Source: Flavobacteriaceae bacterium
Lineage (GTDB): Bacteria > Bacteroidota > Bacteroidia > Flavobacteriales > Flavobacteriaceae
Direction of reading: 5' to 3'
DNA: 34,354 nt
NCBI GenBank assembly: GCA_024743095.1
Contig: JANSXF010000048.1
Location: 1-34,354, forward strand
Shown here in pieces: positions 7,018 through 14,147 of the stretch. The translations under genes and the position numbers were made by a program. Numbering within the stretch: the stretch's first letter is position 1; each line of letters opens with the position of its first letter. The notes under the pieces are model-generated. The model saw only the letters and a program-made list of their open reading frames with translations, made no database searches and had not been told where the DNA came from.

Positions 7018-9100
7018 GTTCCAACTCCATTTTTCTGAACGTTTCCAATTTGCCCAATACACTTTTGGCATCTTCCAGATAGCTTTTTGCAAAAGCCTCC
7101 GATGGCTCGTTCTTGTTCAACTGAAGGGCCACTTTTTCGAACCCGCCCTCAAAGGCTACTTTATCGGTTGCCACATACAACTCATCAAAATCCTTGATAA
7201 TGCTTGCATGGGTATTGGTCTTCACTTTCTCCGCAGTCAACAATGCTTTGGCAGAGTTCACAATGGATTGGTAGGAATAGTATATACTTGCTGCCCATTT
7301 GCCTTCATTGATGGCCTCTTCTGCATTTTCAATTTTTTCCTCGCTTTCAAGGAAAAGTGTCGCAACAAGGTCAACGATGACACCTGCACATTCCCCCACT
7401 CCAATCTCTTTTTTATACTTTTCCTCATTGCCCCAATCGATAAAATCTTCTTGGGTAAGGTTATCTACATCTGTTAAGGGTTTTAGGAAATCATAGAAAT
7501 AGATCTGTCCTTTTTCCTCATAATAATCGGTAAAGGACGCTCCGTTTCCATTGGCTTCAAAATCATCCAAGATCAAACGCAATGCTTGTGGCCCCCTTTT
7601 ACTTGGAATTTTGGCCACTTTATCCGCAAACCTTGCCTTGCCATCACCATAGTTTCCTCCTCCCAACAAAACCTGAAGGGCAGGTGCCACTAATTTATCC
7701 TTGGTCCTAACGGACATTCCCTGGAATCCGATATGGGCCATGTTGTGCTGACCGCATGCGTTCATACAACCACTGATCTTGATGACCACATCAGGGTTTT
7801 TGGTGTAGTGTGGGTATTCTGCTTTGATGACTCTTTCCAGCTCATCGGCAATTCCGGTACTACTGGCAATTCCCAGGTTACAGGTATCTGTTCCGGGACA
7901 TGCGGTGATATCCAATGCCTTGTTGTATCCTGCCTCTGCAAAGCCAAGTTTTTTCAACTCTTGATAAAAGAAAGGAACCAATTCTTGTTTCACATAGGGA
8001 ATCAAGATATTCTGTCTCAGGGACAAACGAATCTCCCCTGCTGCATAATCCTGTACCAATTTGGCCAGTTCCCTTGCCTTATCCGTATAAAAGTCGCCCA
8101 AAAGCACTTTGATTCCAATGGCAACGTATCCTTCTTGTTTTTGAGGTACCAAGTTGGTGGACTTCCATTCTTCGAAAGCGTTTTGATCTTCGATGGAAAC
8201 TTCGGGAGCTTCGACCTCGGCAACCTTTACCTTCGGATAATCATCTATATGAATAGGATAGGTTTTGTTTGGAATAGCTGTTTGTTCTTCTTCCAATAAT
8301 TCTTTGAAACCATCAAGCCCCAAATCCTTCAACAAAAACTTCATACGCGCCTTTGCTCTACTCTTACGCTCTCCATATCTATCGAACACACGGATAACGC
8401 CCTCCATTAAAGGAATTATTTTATCGGTAGGCAAAAAGCTGTACAATTCGTCTGCGTGGCGCGGTTGTGAACCAAGACCACCGGCCAACATCACCTTAAA
8501 ACCTCTTTCACCATCCTTTTCCTTGGCGATAAAACCAAGATCGTGCATGTAAGAAAGTCCCGTATCGGCATCACTTGCAGAGAAAGAAACTTTGAATTTT
8601 CTTCCCATTTCCTGACCTATTGGATTTCTAAGGAAATATTCAAATACCGCTTGGGCGTATGGAGAAACATCAAAGGGTTCATCCACATCAATACCCGCGG
8701 TCTCACTGGCGGTTACGTTACGAACCGTATTTCCACAGGCTTCGCGAATGGTCACCTCATCCCTTTCCAGTTGTGCCCAAAGCTCAGGGGTACGTTCCAA
8801 ATCCACATAGTGGATCTGGATATCCTGACGGGTGGTGATATGCAAGCGTCCACGGGAATACTCATCGGAAACATCAGAAATTCGGAGCAATTGATTGGAG
8901 GTTACCTTGCCATATGGCAATTTGATACGAATCATCTGCACCCCTGGCTGCCTTTGTCCATAAACTCCGCGTGCCAATCGAAGGCTGCGGAATTTTTCCT
9001 CATCCATTTCACCACCTTTGAACTGTCGGATTTTTTTCTCCAATTCAATGATGTCCTTTTCTACAACTGGGTTTTCTATCTCTGTTCTAAAGCTTTGCAT
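7010..9100 (-). CDS. Ferredoxin-type sulfite reductase with C-terminal HEPN-like domain
   Basis: This 696-residue siroheme/4Fe-4S protein should reduce sulfite to sulfide with six electrons. Two ferrodoxin-like half domains bracket two catalytic halves. The first half carries LHITTRQDIQ and a GNTVRNVTASETAGID siroheme segment. The cluster and siroheme ligands are Cys401 and Cys407 (CPGTDTC) and Cys445 and Cys449 (GCMNAC), in the usual C-x5-C and C-x3-C spacing. Residues from about 580 to 690 form an additional helical segment (AASIYYSYQSIVNSAKALL, then SYLEDAKSVLGKLETF) that looks like a HEPN domain, which ordinary NirA/SirA enzymes lack. Sulfite rather than nitrite as substrate is inferred from the cysDNH neighbours. 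The start ATG 9100 follows cysN by 77 bases, and the end overlaps cobA. Confidence 0.9.
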   Translation of the reverse strand: MQSFRTEIENPVVEKDIIELEKKIRQFKGGEMDEEKFRSLRLARGVYGQRQPGVQMIRIKLPYGKVTSNQLLRISDVSDEYSRGRLHITTRQDIQIHYVDLERTPELWAQLERDEVTIREACGNTVRNVTASETAGIDVDEPFDVSPYAQAVFEYFLRNPIGQEMGRKFKVSFSASDADTGLSYMHDLGFIAKEKDGERGFKVMLAGGLGSQPRHADELYSFLPTDKIIPLMEGVIRVFDRYGERKSRAKARMKFLLKDLGLDGFKELLEEEQTAIPNKTYPIHIDDYPKVKVAEVEAPEVSIEDQNAFEEWKSTNLVPQKQEGYVAIGIKVLLGDFYTDKARELAKLVQDYAAGEIRLSLRQNILIPYVKQELVPFFYQELKKLGFAEAGYNKALDITACPGTDTCNLGIASSTGIADELERVIKAEYPHYTKNPDVVIKISGCMNACGQHNMAHIGFQGMSVRTKDKLVAPALQVLLGGGNYGDGKARFADKVAKIPSKRGPQALRLILDDFEANGNGASFTDYYEEKGQIYFYDFLKPLTDVDNLTQEDFIDWGNEEKYKKEIGVGECAGVIVDLVATLFLESEEKIENAEEAINEGKWAASIYYSYQSIVNSAKALLTAEKVKTNTHASIIKDFDELYVATDKVAFEGGFEKVALQLNKNEPSEAFAKSYLEDAKSVLGKLETFRKMELEHA

Positions 9101-9114
9101 AATCTAGTTTTCCT

Positions 9115-9129
9115 ATCTATTTTATAGAT
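9115..9129 (-). repeat. Short inverted repeat in the cysN-sulfite reductase gap
   Basis: ATCTAT and ATAGAT flank a three-base spacer just upstream of the sulfite reductase start. It could be an mRNA hairpin or a minor operator; there is no U-run, so it is not a terminator. It is the only structure I see in this 77-base gap. Confidence 0.3.
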
Positions 9130-9177
9130 TTAAATCAAATAAACTCCTTGTTCCTACGCCTGCCCGGGCGCAAGTCT

Positions 9178-10425
9178 TTATTCTATGAATCCGACACCTG
9201 CCGTTGTATTGGTGCGGCTGTCGATTATAATAAAGGAACCGTTTGTACGATGATCTTTGAACCTATCATAAAAAATAGGTTTGTTCAACCTTAAGTGCAC
9301 TTTGGCAATATCGTTCATCTTAAGAGAAGCGACATTCTCCTCTATTCCTGAATAATCTGGGTGAATTTTGTGCTCAATGGCATCGACCTTGGCCAAAACC
9401 TTGTTGACCCCATGCTGAAGCAGATACTTGCCTCCCGGGGTAAAATTGTCACTATCCATCCAAGAGATGGTAGCAGTGAGCTGCTTGTCAATGGTTGGCA
9501 GGTCATCCGCTTTTACCAACATATCCCCCCTGCTTACGTTTACCTCATCCTCCAAGGTTATAGTAACCGAGGATCTTCTGGGAGCCGTCCTGTATTGTTC
9601 ATTGTAAAAATAAATGTCCTTTATCTTGGAACGCGTCATTGATGGCAACACTACCACTTCGTCCCCAACATTAAGCTCACCTCCATATACCTTTCCAGCA
9701 AATCCACGGAAATCGTGAAAATCATCCGTTTTAGGTCGAATCACGTATTGAACCGGGAAACGTGGGGTACCTGTATTGTAAATATCCTTTTGGTCCAATT
9801 CCTCCAAATGTTCCAGAAGCGTCTGCCCTTTGTACCATGGTGTATTTTCAGATGGGTTCACCACGTTATCGCCCTTAAGGGCGCTTACTGGAATAAAAGT
9901 TATGTTTTGGTCCTGGTAATCTCTTTTCTTCATCAATTCCTCGAAATCGGCTTTGATGTTATTATAGGTTTCTTCGGAGAAATCGACAAGATCCATTTTA
10001 TTGATGGCCACGATAACATCCTTCACCCGCAAGAGGTTATTGATAAAAAAGTGGCGGTGTGTCTGCTCGATCACTCCTTTTCGTGCATCTATCAAAATGA
10101 TGGATGCCTGAGAGGTCGATGCTCCAGTAACCATGTTTCGAGTATATTCCACGTGACCCGGAGTATCCGCTATAATGTAACTTTTGGATGGCGTAGAAAA
10201 GTAAATATGGGCCACATCTATGGTGATGCCCTGTTCCCTTTCGGCCACCAAACCATCGGTCGCCAATGAAAAATCGAGATAATCGTATCCCTTTTGCTTA
10301 CTTGTTCGTTCAATGGCCTCCAATTTATCGTCGGTCATAGATTTTGTATCGTAGAGCAATCTTCCTATCAAGGTACTTTTACCGTCGTCTACACTTCCTG
10401 CTGTTGCTATTTTTAAAACTTCCAT
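9178..10425 (-). CDS. cysN: Sulfate adenylyltransferase subunit 1 (GTPase)
   Basis: CysN is the GTP-hydrolysing regulatory subunit of ATP sulfurylase; with CysD it makes adenosine 5'-phosphosulfate (APS) and pyrophosphate from sulfate and ATP. The EF-Tu-like G domain shows GSVDDGKST (residues 10-18), DTPGH (87-91) and NKMD (142-145), followed by the beta-barrel domains. Its 415 residues end without the APS-kinase domain found in CysNC fusions. It follows cysD by 14 bases and precedes the sulfite reductase by 77 bases in the same direction. Confidence 0.96.
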   Translation of the reverse strand: MEVLKIATAGSVDDGKSTLIGRLLYDTKSMTDDKLEAIERTSKQKGYDYLDFSLATDGLVAEREQGITIDVAHIYFSTPSKSYIIADTPGHVEYTRNMVTGASTSQASIILIDARKGVIEQTHRHFFINNLLRVKDVIVAINKMDLVDFSEETYNNIKADFEELMKKRDYQDQNITFIPVSALKGDNVVNPSENTPWYKGQTLLEHLEELDQKDIYNTGTPRFPVQYVIRPKTDDFHDFRGFAGKVYGGELNVGDEVVVLPSMTRSKIKDIYFYNEQYRTAPRRSSVTITLEDEVNVSRGDMLVKADDLPTIDKQLTATISWMDSDNFTPGGKYLLQHGVNKVLAKVDAIEHKIHPDYSGIEENVASLKMNDIAKVHLRLNKPIFYDRFKDHRTNGSFIIIDSRTNTTAGVGFIE

Positions 10426-10439
10426 TTGTCTTTCTTCTA

Positions 10440-11417
10440 TTAAAAGTATCCTTGCTGTTTCCGTTTTTCCATTGCCGCCTCCGAACGTTTATCATCGATA
10501 CGAGCGCCCCGTTCCGAGATTCTGGAATCCCTGATTTCGGAGACCACTTTATCAATCGTATCGGCGTGCGACTCCACAGCTGCGGTACAGCTCATATCCC
10601 CTACCGTTCTAAAACGAACCATTCTTTCCTCTACTTGCTCGTCATCGGCCCTAAAGACCACATCGTCCTCTGCAGACCATATCAACCCATCCCTAAGGAA
10701 GGTATTTCTTTTGTGCGCAAAATAGATGGATGGTATTTCAATACTTTCTTTTTGAATATAGCTCCATACGTCAAGCTCCGTCCAGTTACTTATCGGAAAA
10801 ACCCTAACGTTCTGACCGATTTCTATCTCCCCGTTCAACATATCGAACAGTTCTGGTCGTTGGTTTTTTTCGTCCCACTGGCCGAAATCGTCGCGCACGG
10901 AAAAAATACGCTCCTTGGCCCTTGCCTTTTCCTCATCCCGTCTAGCTCCACCGATACAGGCATCGAACTTAAATTCTTCAATGGCATCCAAAAGCGTGGT
11001 CGTCTGCAGCATATTTCTACTGGCGTACTTACCAGTTTCCTCCACCACTTTTCCTTCATCAATGGAATCCTGAACATTACGGACTATCAATTCAACACCA
11101 AGTTCCTCTACCAATTTGTCCCTAAACTCGATGGTTTCAGGAAAATTATGCCCCGTATCGATATGCATCAATGGAAATGGTATTTTGGCCGGCCAGAATG
11201 CTTTTTGGGCCAAGCGTACCAAGGTTATTGAATCTTTTCCTCCGGAAAATAGCAGTACAGGTTTTTCAAACTGTGCCGCTACTTCGCGGATAATGTAAAT
11301 GGCTTCGTGTTCCAAAGCATTTGCGGACGGTCTTTCGGCCCCGTTCAATGTCCCTGGTTTTTTAATTTCTTCTGCAAGTGTGCTCAAGGCTATATCATTT
11401 TTATTGTCAATCACCAT
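10440..11417 (-). CDS. cysD: Sulfate adenylyltransferase subunit 2
   Basis: CysD is the catalytic subunit of ATP sulfurylase. It belongs to the PP-loop ATP pyrophosphatase superfamily, with SGGKDS at residues 58-63, HIDTGHNFPET after it, and a conserved GGARRDEEKARAKERIFS segment that marks CysD rather than CysH. The C-terminal RTVGDMSCTAAVES and KRKQQGYF are also typical. I take ATG 11417 as the start (325 residues); an in-frame TTG lies 12 bases further upstream. It sits 18 bases after cysH and 14 bases before cysN. Confidence 0.96.
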   Translation of the reverse strand: MVIDNKNDIALSTLAEEIKKPGTLNGAERPSANALEHEAIYIIREVAAQFEKPVLLFSGGKDSITLVRLAQKAFWPAKIPFPLMHIDTGHNFPETIEFRDKLVEELGVELIVRNVQDSIDEGKVVEETGKYASRNMLQTTTLLDAIEEFKFDACIGGARRDEEKARAKERIFSVRDDFGQWDEKNQRPELFDMLNGEIEIGQNVRVFPISNWTELDVWSYIQKESIEIPSIYFAHKRNTFLRDGLIWSAEDDVVFRADDEQVEERMVRFRTVGDMSCTAAVESHADTIDKVVSEIRDSRISERGARIDDKRSEAAMEKRKQQGYF

Positions 11418-11435
11418 AATTGGTGACAATTCATT

Positions 11436-12059
11436 TTATGTATGCAAACCGCATTCACGATTCTCCAAAACCTTAGTTGGATCAAAATATTTATGCTCGT
11501 TCGGCAACTGGCGCGCTTTCAAATATGCATCCAATTGGGTATCGTTCCAGTGATAGAAAGGACTCACTTTTAAAATCCCATCCTTGCTCATGCTAAGAAC
11601 ATCCAATGAATCCCTGTGGGCAGTCTGGCCCTTACGCAAATTGGTGAACCAAACATCTGGCCTGTGTTCTTCCATCGCTCTTCGGAACGGTTCCAACTTT
11701 ACCTGTTCGGTAAATTCTTTATGAAGAGGGTCATCAATTTGCGGAATGCCCATAACGGCATCACGATGTGAACTTGTTTGTTTTGGGACATATAGTTTCA
11801 CATTGAGTCCCAAAGTGGAAATCAGTTCCTCTGCGTGTTTATAGGTTTGGGGCGTATTGTACCCCGTATCGCACCAAATCACGGGAATGTTTTTATCCAC
11901 TTGGGTCACCGCATGCAAAATTGCCACTTCATATGGCCTAAAATTGGTAGTGACCACAGGGTTGTTTCCGTGTTTAACGGCCCATGAGATAATTTCTTCG
12001 GGAGAAATGCCCTTAAACTGAAGGTTCAACTTCTGTATTTCTTCTTGTGTCAATGCCAT
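11436..12059 (-). CDS. cysH: Phosphoadenosine/adenosine phosphosulfate reductase family protein, lacking Fe-S cysteines
   Basis: CysH reduces activated sulfate (APS or PAPS) to sulfite with thioredoxin. The catalytic C-terminal motif ECGLH is present with Cys203, four residues from the end of the 207-residue protein, and the CDTGYNTPQTY segment corresponds to the usual TDTGYLFPETY. Only two cysteines exist in the whole protein (Cys63 and Cys203), so the paired cysteines that hold the 4Fe-4S cluster of bacterial APS reductases are absent. The nucleotide loop also differs: TTNFRPYE replaces SSFG, and LRKGQTAHR replaces RREQS. By the classical rule this would be a PAPS reductase, yet the operon has no APS kinase. 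It is the second gene of the operon, 11 bases after the DUF2061 gene. Confidence 0.9.
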   Translation of the reverse strand: MALTQEEIQKLNLQFKGISPEEIISWAVKHGNNPVVTTNFRPYEVAILHAVTQVDKNIPVIWCDTGYNTPQTYKHAEELISTLGLNVKLYVPKQTSSHRDAVMGIPQIDDPLHKEFTEQVKLEPFRRAMEEHRPDVWFTNLRKGQTAHRDSLDVLSMSKDGILKVSPFYHWNDTQLDAYLKARQLPNEHKYFDPTKVLENRECGLHT

Positions 12060-12070
12060 TGCCTAAAATT

Positions 12071-12334
12071 TTATTTGCCCCATTTAATGGAGTTCCAAAT
12101 TCTTTCGTGAAAAAAATAAAGCACCATTTTGGTGACCAGCTCCACCAATCCAATTGAAAATGCCAAACTCAATGTTCCCGTAACGACCCAAGAAATCAAT
12201 ATTGTGTCCATAGTGCCTACGATTCTCCAGCTAATGGATTTAACAATGCTCCTTTTTGGGCTTTCCGATGCACTGTCCTTAGTGTAAGTGCTTTGCTGTT
12301 TTTCGCTTTTTATAATCAATTGATCGGTAATCAT
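12071..12334 (-). CDS. DUF2061 small membrane protein
   Basis: This 87-residue protein begins with about 28 polar residues and then carries the DUF2061 core KSISWRIVGTMDTILISW, a second hydrophobic stretch (TGTLSLAFSIGLVELVTKMVLYFF) split across a short turn, and the terminal HERIWNSIKWG motif. Two membrane segments are likely. No biochemical function is known to me for the family; I recall it recurring in sulfate-assimilation operons. Here it is the first gene of the cys operon, directly after the promoter and 11 bases before cysH. No sulfate permease is visible in the window, so a role in sulfate uptake or in sulfur sensing is conceivable but unproven. Confidence 0.85.
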   Translation of the reverse strand: MITDQLIIKSEKQQSTYTKDSASESPKRSIVKSISWRIVGTMDTILISWVVTGTLSLAFSIGLVELVTKMVLYFFHERIWNSIKWGK

Positions 12335-12351
12335 TTTTAAACTTTTATTAC

Positions 12352-12368
12352 CCTACTTAATTAGTAGG
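12352..12368 (-). promoter_or_regulatory. Candidate Rrf2 operator at the cys operon start site
   Basis: CCTACT and AGTAGG flank a five-base AT spacer, giving the core ACT-N5-AGT. Type-1 IscR sites, the best-studied sites of the Rrf2 family, share that ACT-N5-AGT core. The repeat begins 5 bases downstream of the -7 box, covering the expected transcription start, and an rrf2 gene lies immediately upstream. Repression by blocking initiation is the simple reading (inference). Confidence 0.62.
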
Positions 12369-12373
12369 AATTT

Positions 12374-12408
12374 CAAAAGTAAAATTATTTTTCCGAAGAA
12401 AAAGCAAA
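12374..12408 (-). promoter_or_regulatory. Promoter of the sulfate-assimilation operon
   Basis: On the minus strand TTTG (12408-12405) and TACTTTTG (12381-12374, matching TAnnTTTG) are separated by 23 bases, at the upper limit reported for flavobacterial promoters. Transcription would begin near 12367 and give a leader of about 33 bases before the DUF2061 ATG at 12334. Confidence 0.62.
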
Positions 12409-12430
12409 AAGAACCATAATTTTACTTTTA

Positions 12431-12467
12431 CCCTATAGTTTTAGTAGATTATCGATAATCAATAGGG
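12431..12467. repeat. Nested palindromes upstream of the cys promoter
   Basis: A perfect 14-bp palindrome, GATTATCGATAATC (12447-12460), lies inside a wider CCCTAT...ATAGGG pair (12431-12436 and 12462-12467). It sits about 40-60 bases upstream of the -33 box of the cys promoter and about 50 bases past the rrf2 stop. There is no U-run, so a terminator is unlikely; a second regulator site is more plausible. Confidence 0.5.
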
Positions 12468-12512
12468 AATTTTGAGAATTTTTAAGCTAAAATTTTATTG
12501 TGAAGTATTGAT

Positions 12513-12920
12513 TTAGAGCAAATCGGCCAGCGTATTGTTTCGGTAGACATCTAGCGCGCTGTCCCTTACCTGAAGCATTAATTTATGAACGGAGCACTCT
12601 CCTTCGTCGGGACAATCCTCACATTTTTCATAGAAATTCAAACTTACGCAGGGCACCATGGCGATCGGACCTTCCAATACCCGCATAACAGTGGTCATTT
12701 GCACCTCGTGAGGTTCCTTTATAAGGTAGTACCCCCCTCCTTTTCCTTTTTTTGACCCTAACAGCCCGTTACGGCGAAGGGTAAGCAAGATGCTCTCCAA
12801 AAACTTTTGGGAGATATTCTCGCACTTGGCAATTTCCGCAATCTGTACCGGCTGTCTACCCTCCACCTTGGCAAGGTAGGTAAGTGCCTTAAGTCCGTAT
12901 TTTGTCTTCTTGGAGAGCAT
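12513..12920 (-). CDS. Rrf2 family transcriptional regulator with C-terminal cysteine cluster
   Basis: This 135-residue protein has the Rrf2 winged helix-turn-helix at its N-terminus (KTKYGLKALTYLAK, then IAEIAKCENISQKFLESIL split at CENIS, and the GGGYYL wing). The effector region holds four cysteines, Cys91, Cys100, Cys103 and Cys109, with spacing C-x8-C-x2-C-x5-C. IscR uses three cysteines at about 92, 98 and 104 for a 2Fe-2S cluster, so this protein may bind a cluster or sense thiols or sulfide. I prefer ATG 12920 over the adjacent GTG 12923. It lies 54 bases after metZ with no promoter of its own that I can see, and just upstream of the cys promoter and inverted repeat. A role as cys-operon regulator is therefore likely. 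Confidence 0.9.
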   Translation of the reverse strand: MLSKKTKYGLKALTYLAKVEGRQPVQIAEIAKCENISQKFLESILLTLRRNGLLGSKKGKGGGYYLIKEPHEVQMTTVMRVLEGPIAMVPCVSLNFYEKCEDCPDEGECSVHKLMLQVRDSALDVYRNNTLADLL

Positions 12921-12942
12921 CACACGAAGATAGGGAAATTTA

Positions 12943-12967
12943 GCAACCCGCCTAACCGACAGGTTGC
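12943..12967 (-). other. Weak hairpin between metZ and rrf2
   Basis: GCAACC and GGTTGC can pair across a 13-base loop. No T-run follows, so I do not call it a terminator; it might only lower read-through or protect mRNA ends. It matters because rrf2 expression probably depends on transcription arriving from metZ. Confidence 0.25.
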
Positions 12968-12974
12968 GGAAAGA

Positions 12975-14147
12975 TTACCCCAAGGCCTGCTCGATATCGG
13001 CGATAATATCATCTATATGTTCGAGACCGACCGAAACCCTGACCATTCCGTCCGAGATGCCCACGGCATTGCGTTCCTCCGTAGTCAGTTTGCTGTGCGT
13101 AGTGGACGCAGGGTGCGTGACAATACTCCTTGCATCTCCCAAGTTTGCCGACAACGACAGCAGTTGTATGCTGTCAAAAAACTCCCTGCCTGCATCCAGA
13201 CCCCCTTTTACCTCAAATGCCACAACACAACCACCTGCCTTCATCTGCTTTTTGGCGATTTCGTGCTTGGGGTGTGATTTCAAAAATGGATACTTTACCC
13301 ACTCTATTTTATCATGACCTTCCAAATAGGTGGCCAACTTCAAAGCGTTTTCGCAATGTCTGTCCACACGGATGGCCAAAGTTTCCAAACTCCGGGAAAG
13401 CACCCATGCATTGAAAGGTGACAACGCAGGACCTGTTATTCTTGAAAAACGGTACACCTTGTCCATCAATTCACCACTACCGACGGTAATTCCGGCCAGA
13501 ACCCGCCCTTGACCATCCATCAATTTGGTCCCAGAATGGATGACCAGATCGGCCCCGAATTTTATGGGCTGCTGCAGATAAGGTGTCGCAAAGCAGTTAT
13601 CGACAATAAAAATAAGGTTGTGCTTTTTGGCGATGTTGGCCAGCACCTCCAGATCCAAAACATCCACCCCGGGATTGGTCGGCGTTTCTGCATAAAGAAT
13701 TTTGGTGTTAGGTTGAATCAATCCTTCAATTTGGGACAAATCATTGGCATCGAAATAACTGGTTTCAATGTTCCATTTAGGAAAAAACCGAGTGAACAGT
13801 GTATGGGTTGAACCAAAGATACTTTTGGACGATATCACGTGGTCGCCCGCATCCAACAAAGCTGCCAAAGTTGAAAATACGGCGGCCATACCTGAGGCAT
13901 AGGCAAACCCATTCTCCGCACCCTCCATCAGGCACACCTTTTCAATGAGCTCATTGGAATTGGGATTGGAATACCTGGAATAAATATTGCGCTGCTTTTC
14001 CTCTGCAAAAGAGGCACGCATGTCCTCTGCATCCTCAAAAACAAAGCTGGAGGTCATATAAATGGGACTGGAATGCTCCAAATTTTGACTGCGCCCCATT
14101 TGCGTCCTTATTGCCTGTGTCTCGAATTGTTTGCCTTGCTTGCTCAT
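12975..14147 (-). CDS. metZ: Trans-sulfuration PLP enzyme, O-acyl-homoserine sulfhydrylase (MetZ type)
   Basis: A 390-residue fold-type I PLP enzyme of the Cys/Met metabolism family, which would condense an O-acylhomoserine with sulfide to give homocysteine. The PLP lysine is Lys208 in HSGTKLMDGQGR; the DGQGR tail is characteristic of MetZ, in contrast to GGQGN in MetY. Other landmarks are YSRYSNPN, SGMAA and the C-terminal RVSVGLEHIDDI. MetZ is named for O-succinylhomoserine, but the only acyltransferase here resembles the acetyl-transferring MetX, so O-acetylhomoserine is the likelier substrate. A cystathionine-type activity cannot be excluded. Its ATG overlaps the stop of the fusion gene by 4 bases, indicating coupled translation. 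It is the third gene of the SAM-I-controlled operon. Confidence 0.9.
   Translation of the reverse strand: MSKQGKQFETQAIRTQMGRSQNLEHSSPIYMTSSFVFEDAEDMRASFAEEKQRNIYSRYSNPNSNELIEKVCLMEGAENGFAYASGMAAVFSTLAALLDAGDHVISSKSIFGSTHTLFTRFFPKWNIETSYFDANDLSQIEGLIQPNTKILYAETPTNPGVDVLDLEVLANIAKKHNLIFIVDNCFATPYLQQPIKFGADLVIHSGTKLMDGQGRVLAGITVGSGELMDKVYRFSRITGPALSPFNAWVLSRSLETLAIRVDRHCENALKLATYLEGHDKIEWVKYPFLKSHPKHEIAKKQMKAGGCVVAFEVKGGLDAGREFFDSIQLLSLSANLGDARSIVTHPASTTHSKLTTEERNAVGISDGMVRVSVGLEHIDDIIADIEQALG

Noticed and set aside
7018..7092. N-terminal extension of the uroporphyrinogen methyltransferase by 25 residues
   Set aside because: The extension is out-of-frame sequence of the sulfite reductase gene, tryptophan- and lysine-rich, and the family starts at ATG 7017.
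9155..9171. GC-rich CGCCTGCCCGGGCG stretch after cysN as a terminator
   Set aside because: The possible stem is only 4-5 bp and no T-run follows; the operon continues into the sulfite reductase gene.
12943..12967. Terminator between metZ and rrf2
   Set aside because: Only 6 bp with a 13-base loop and no T-run follow.
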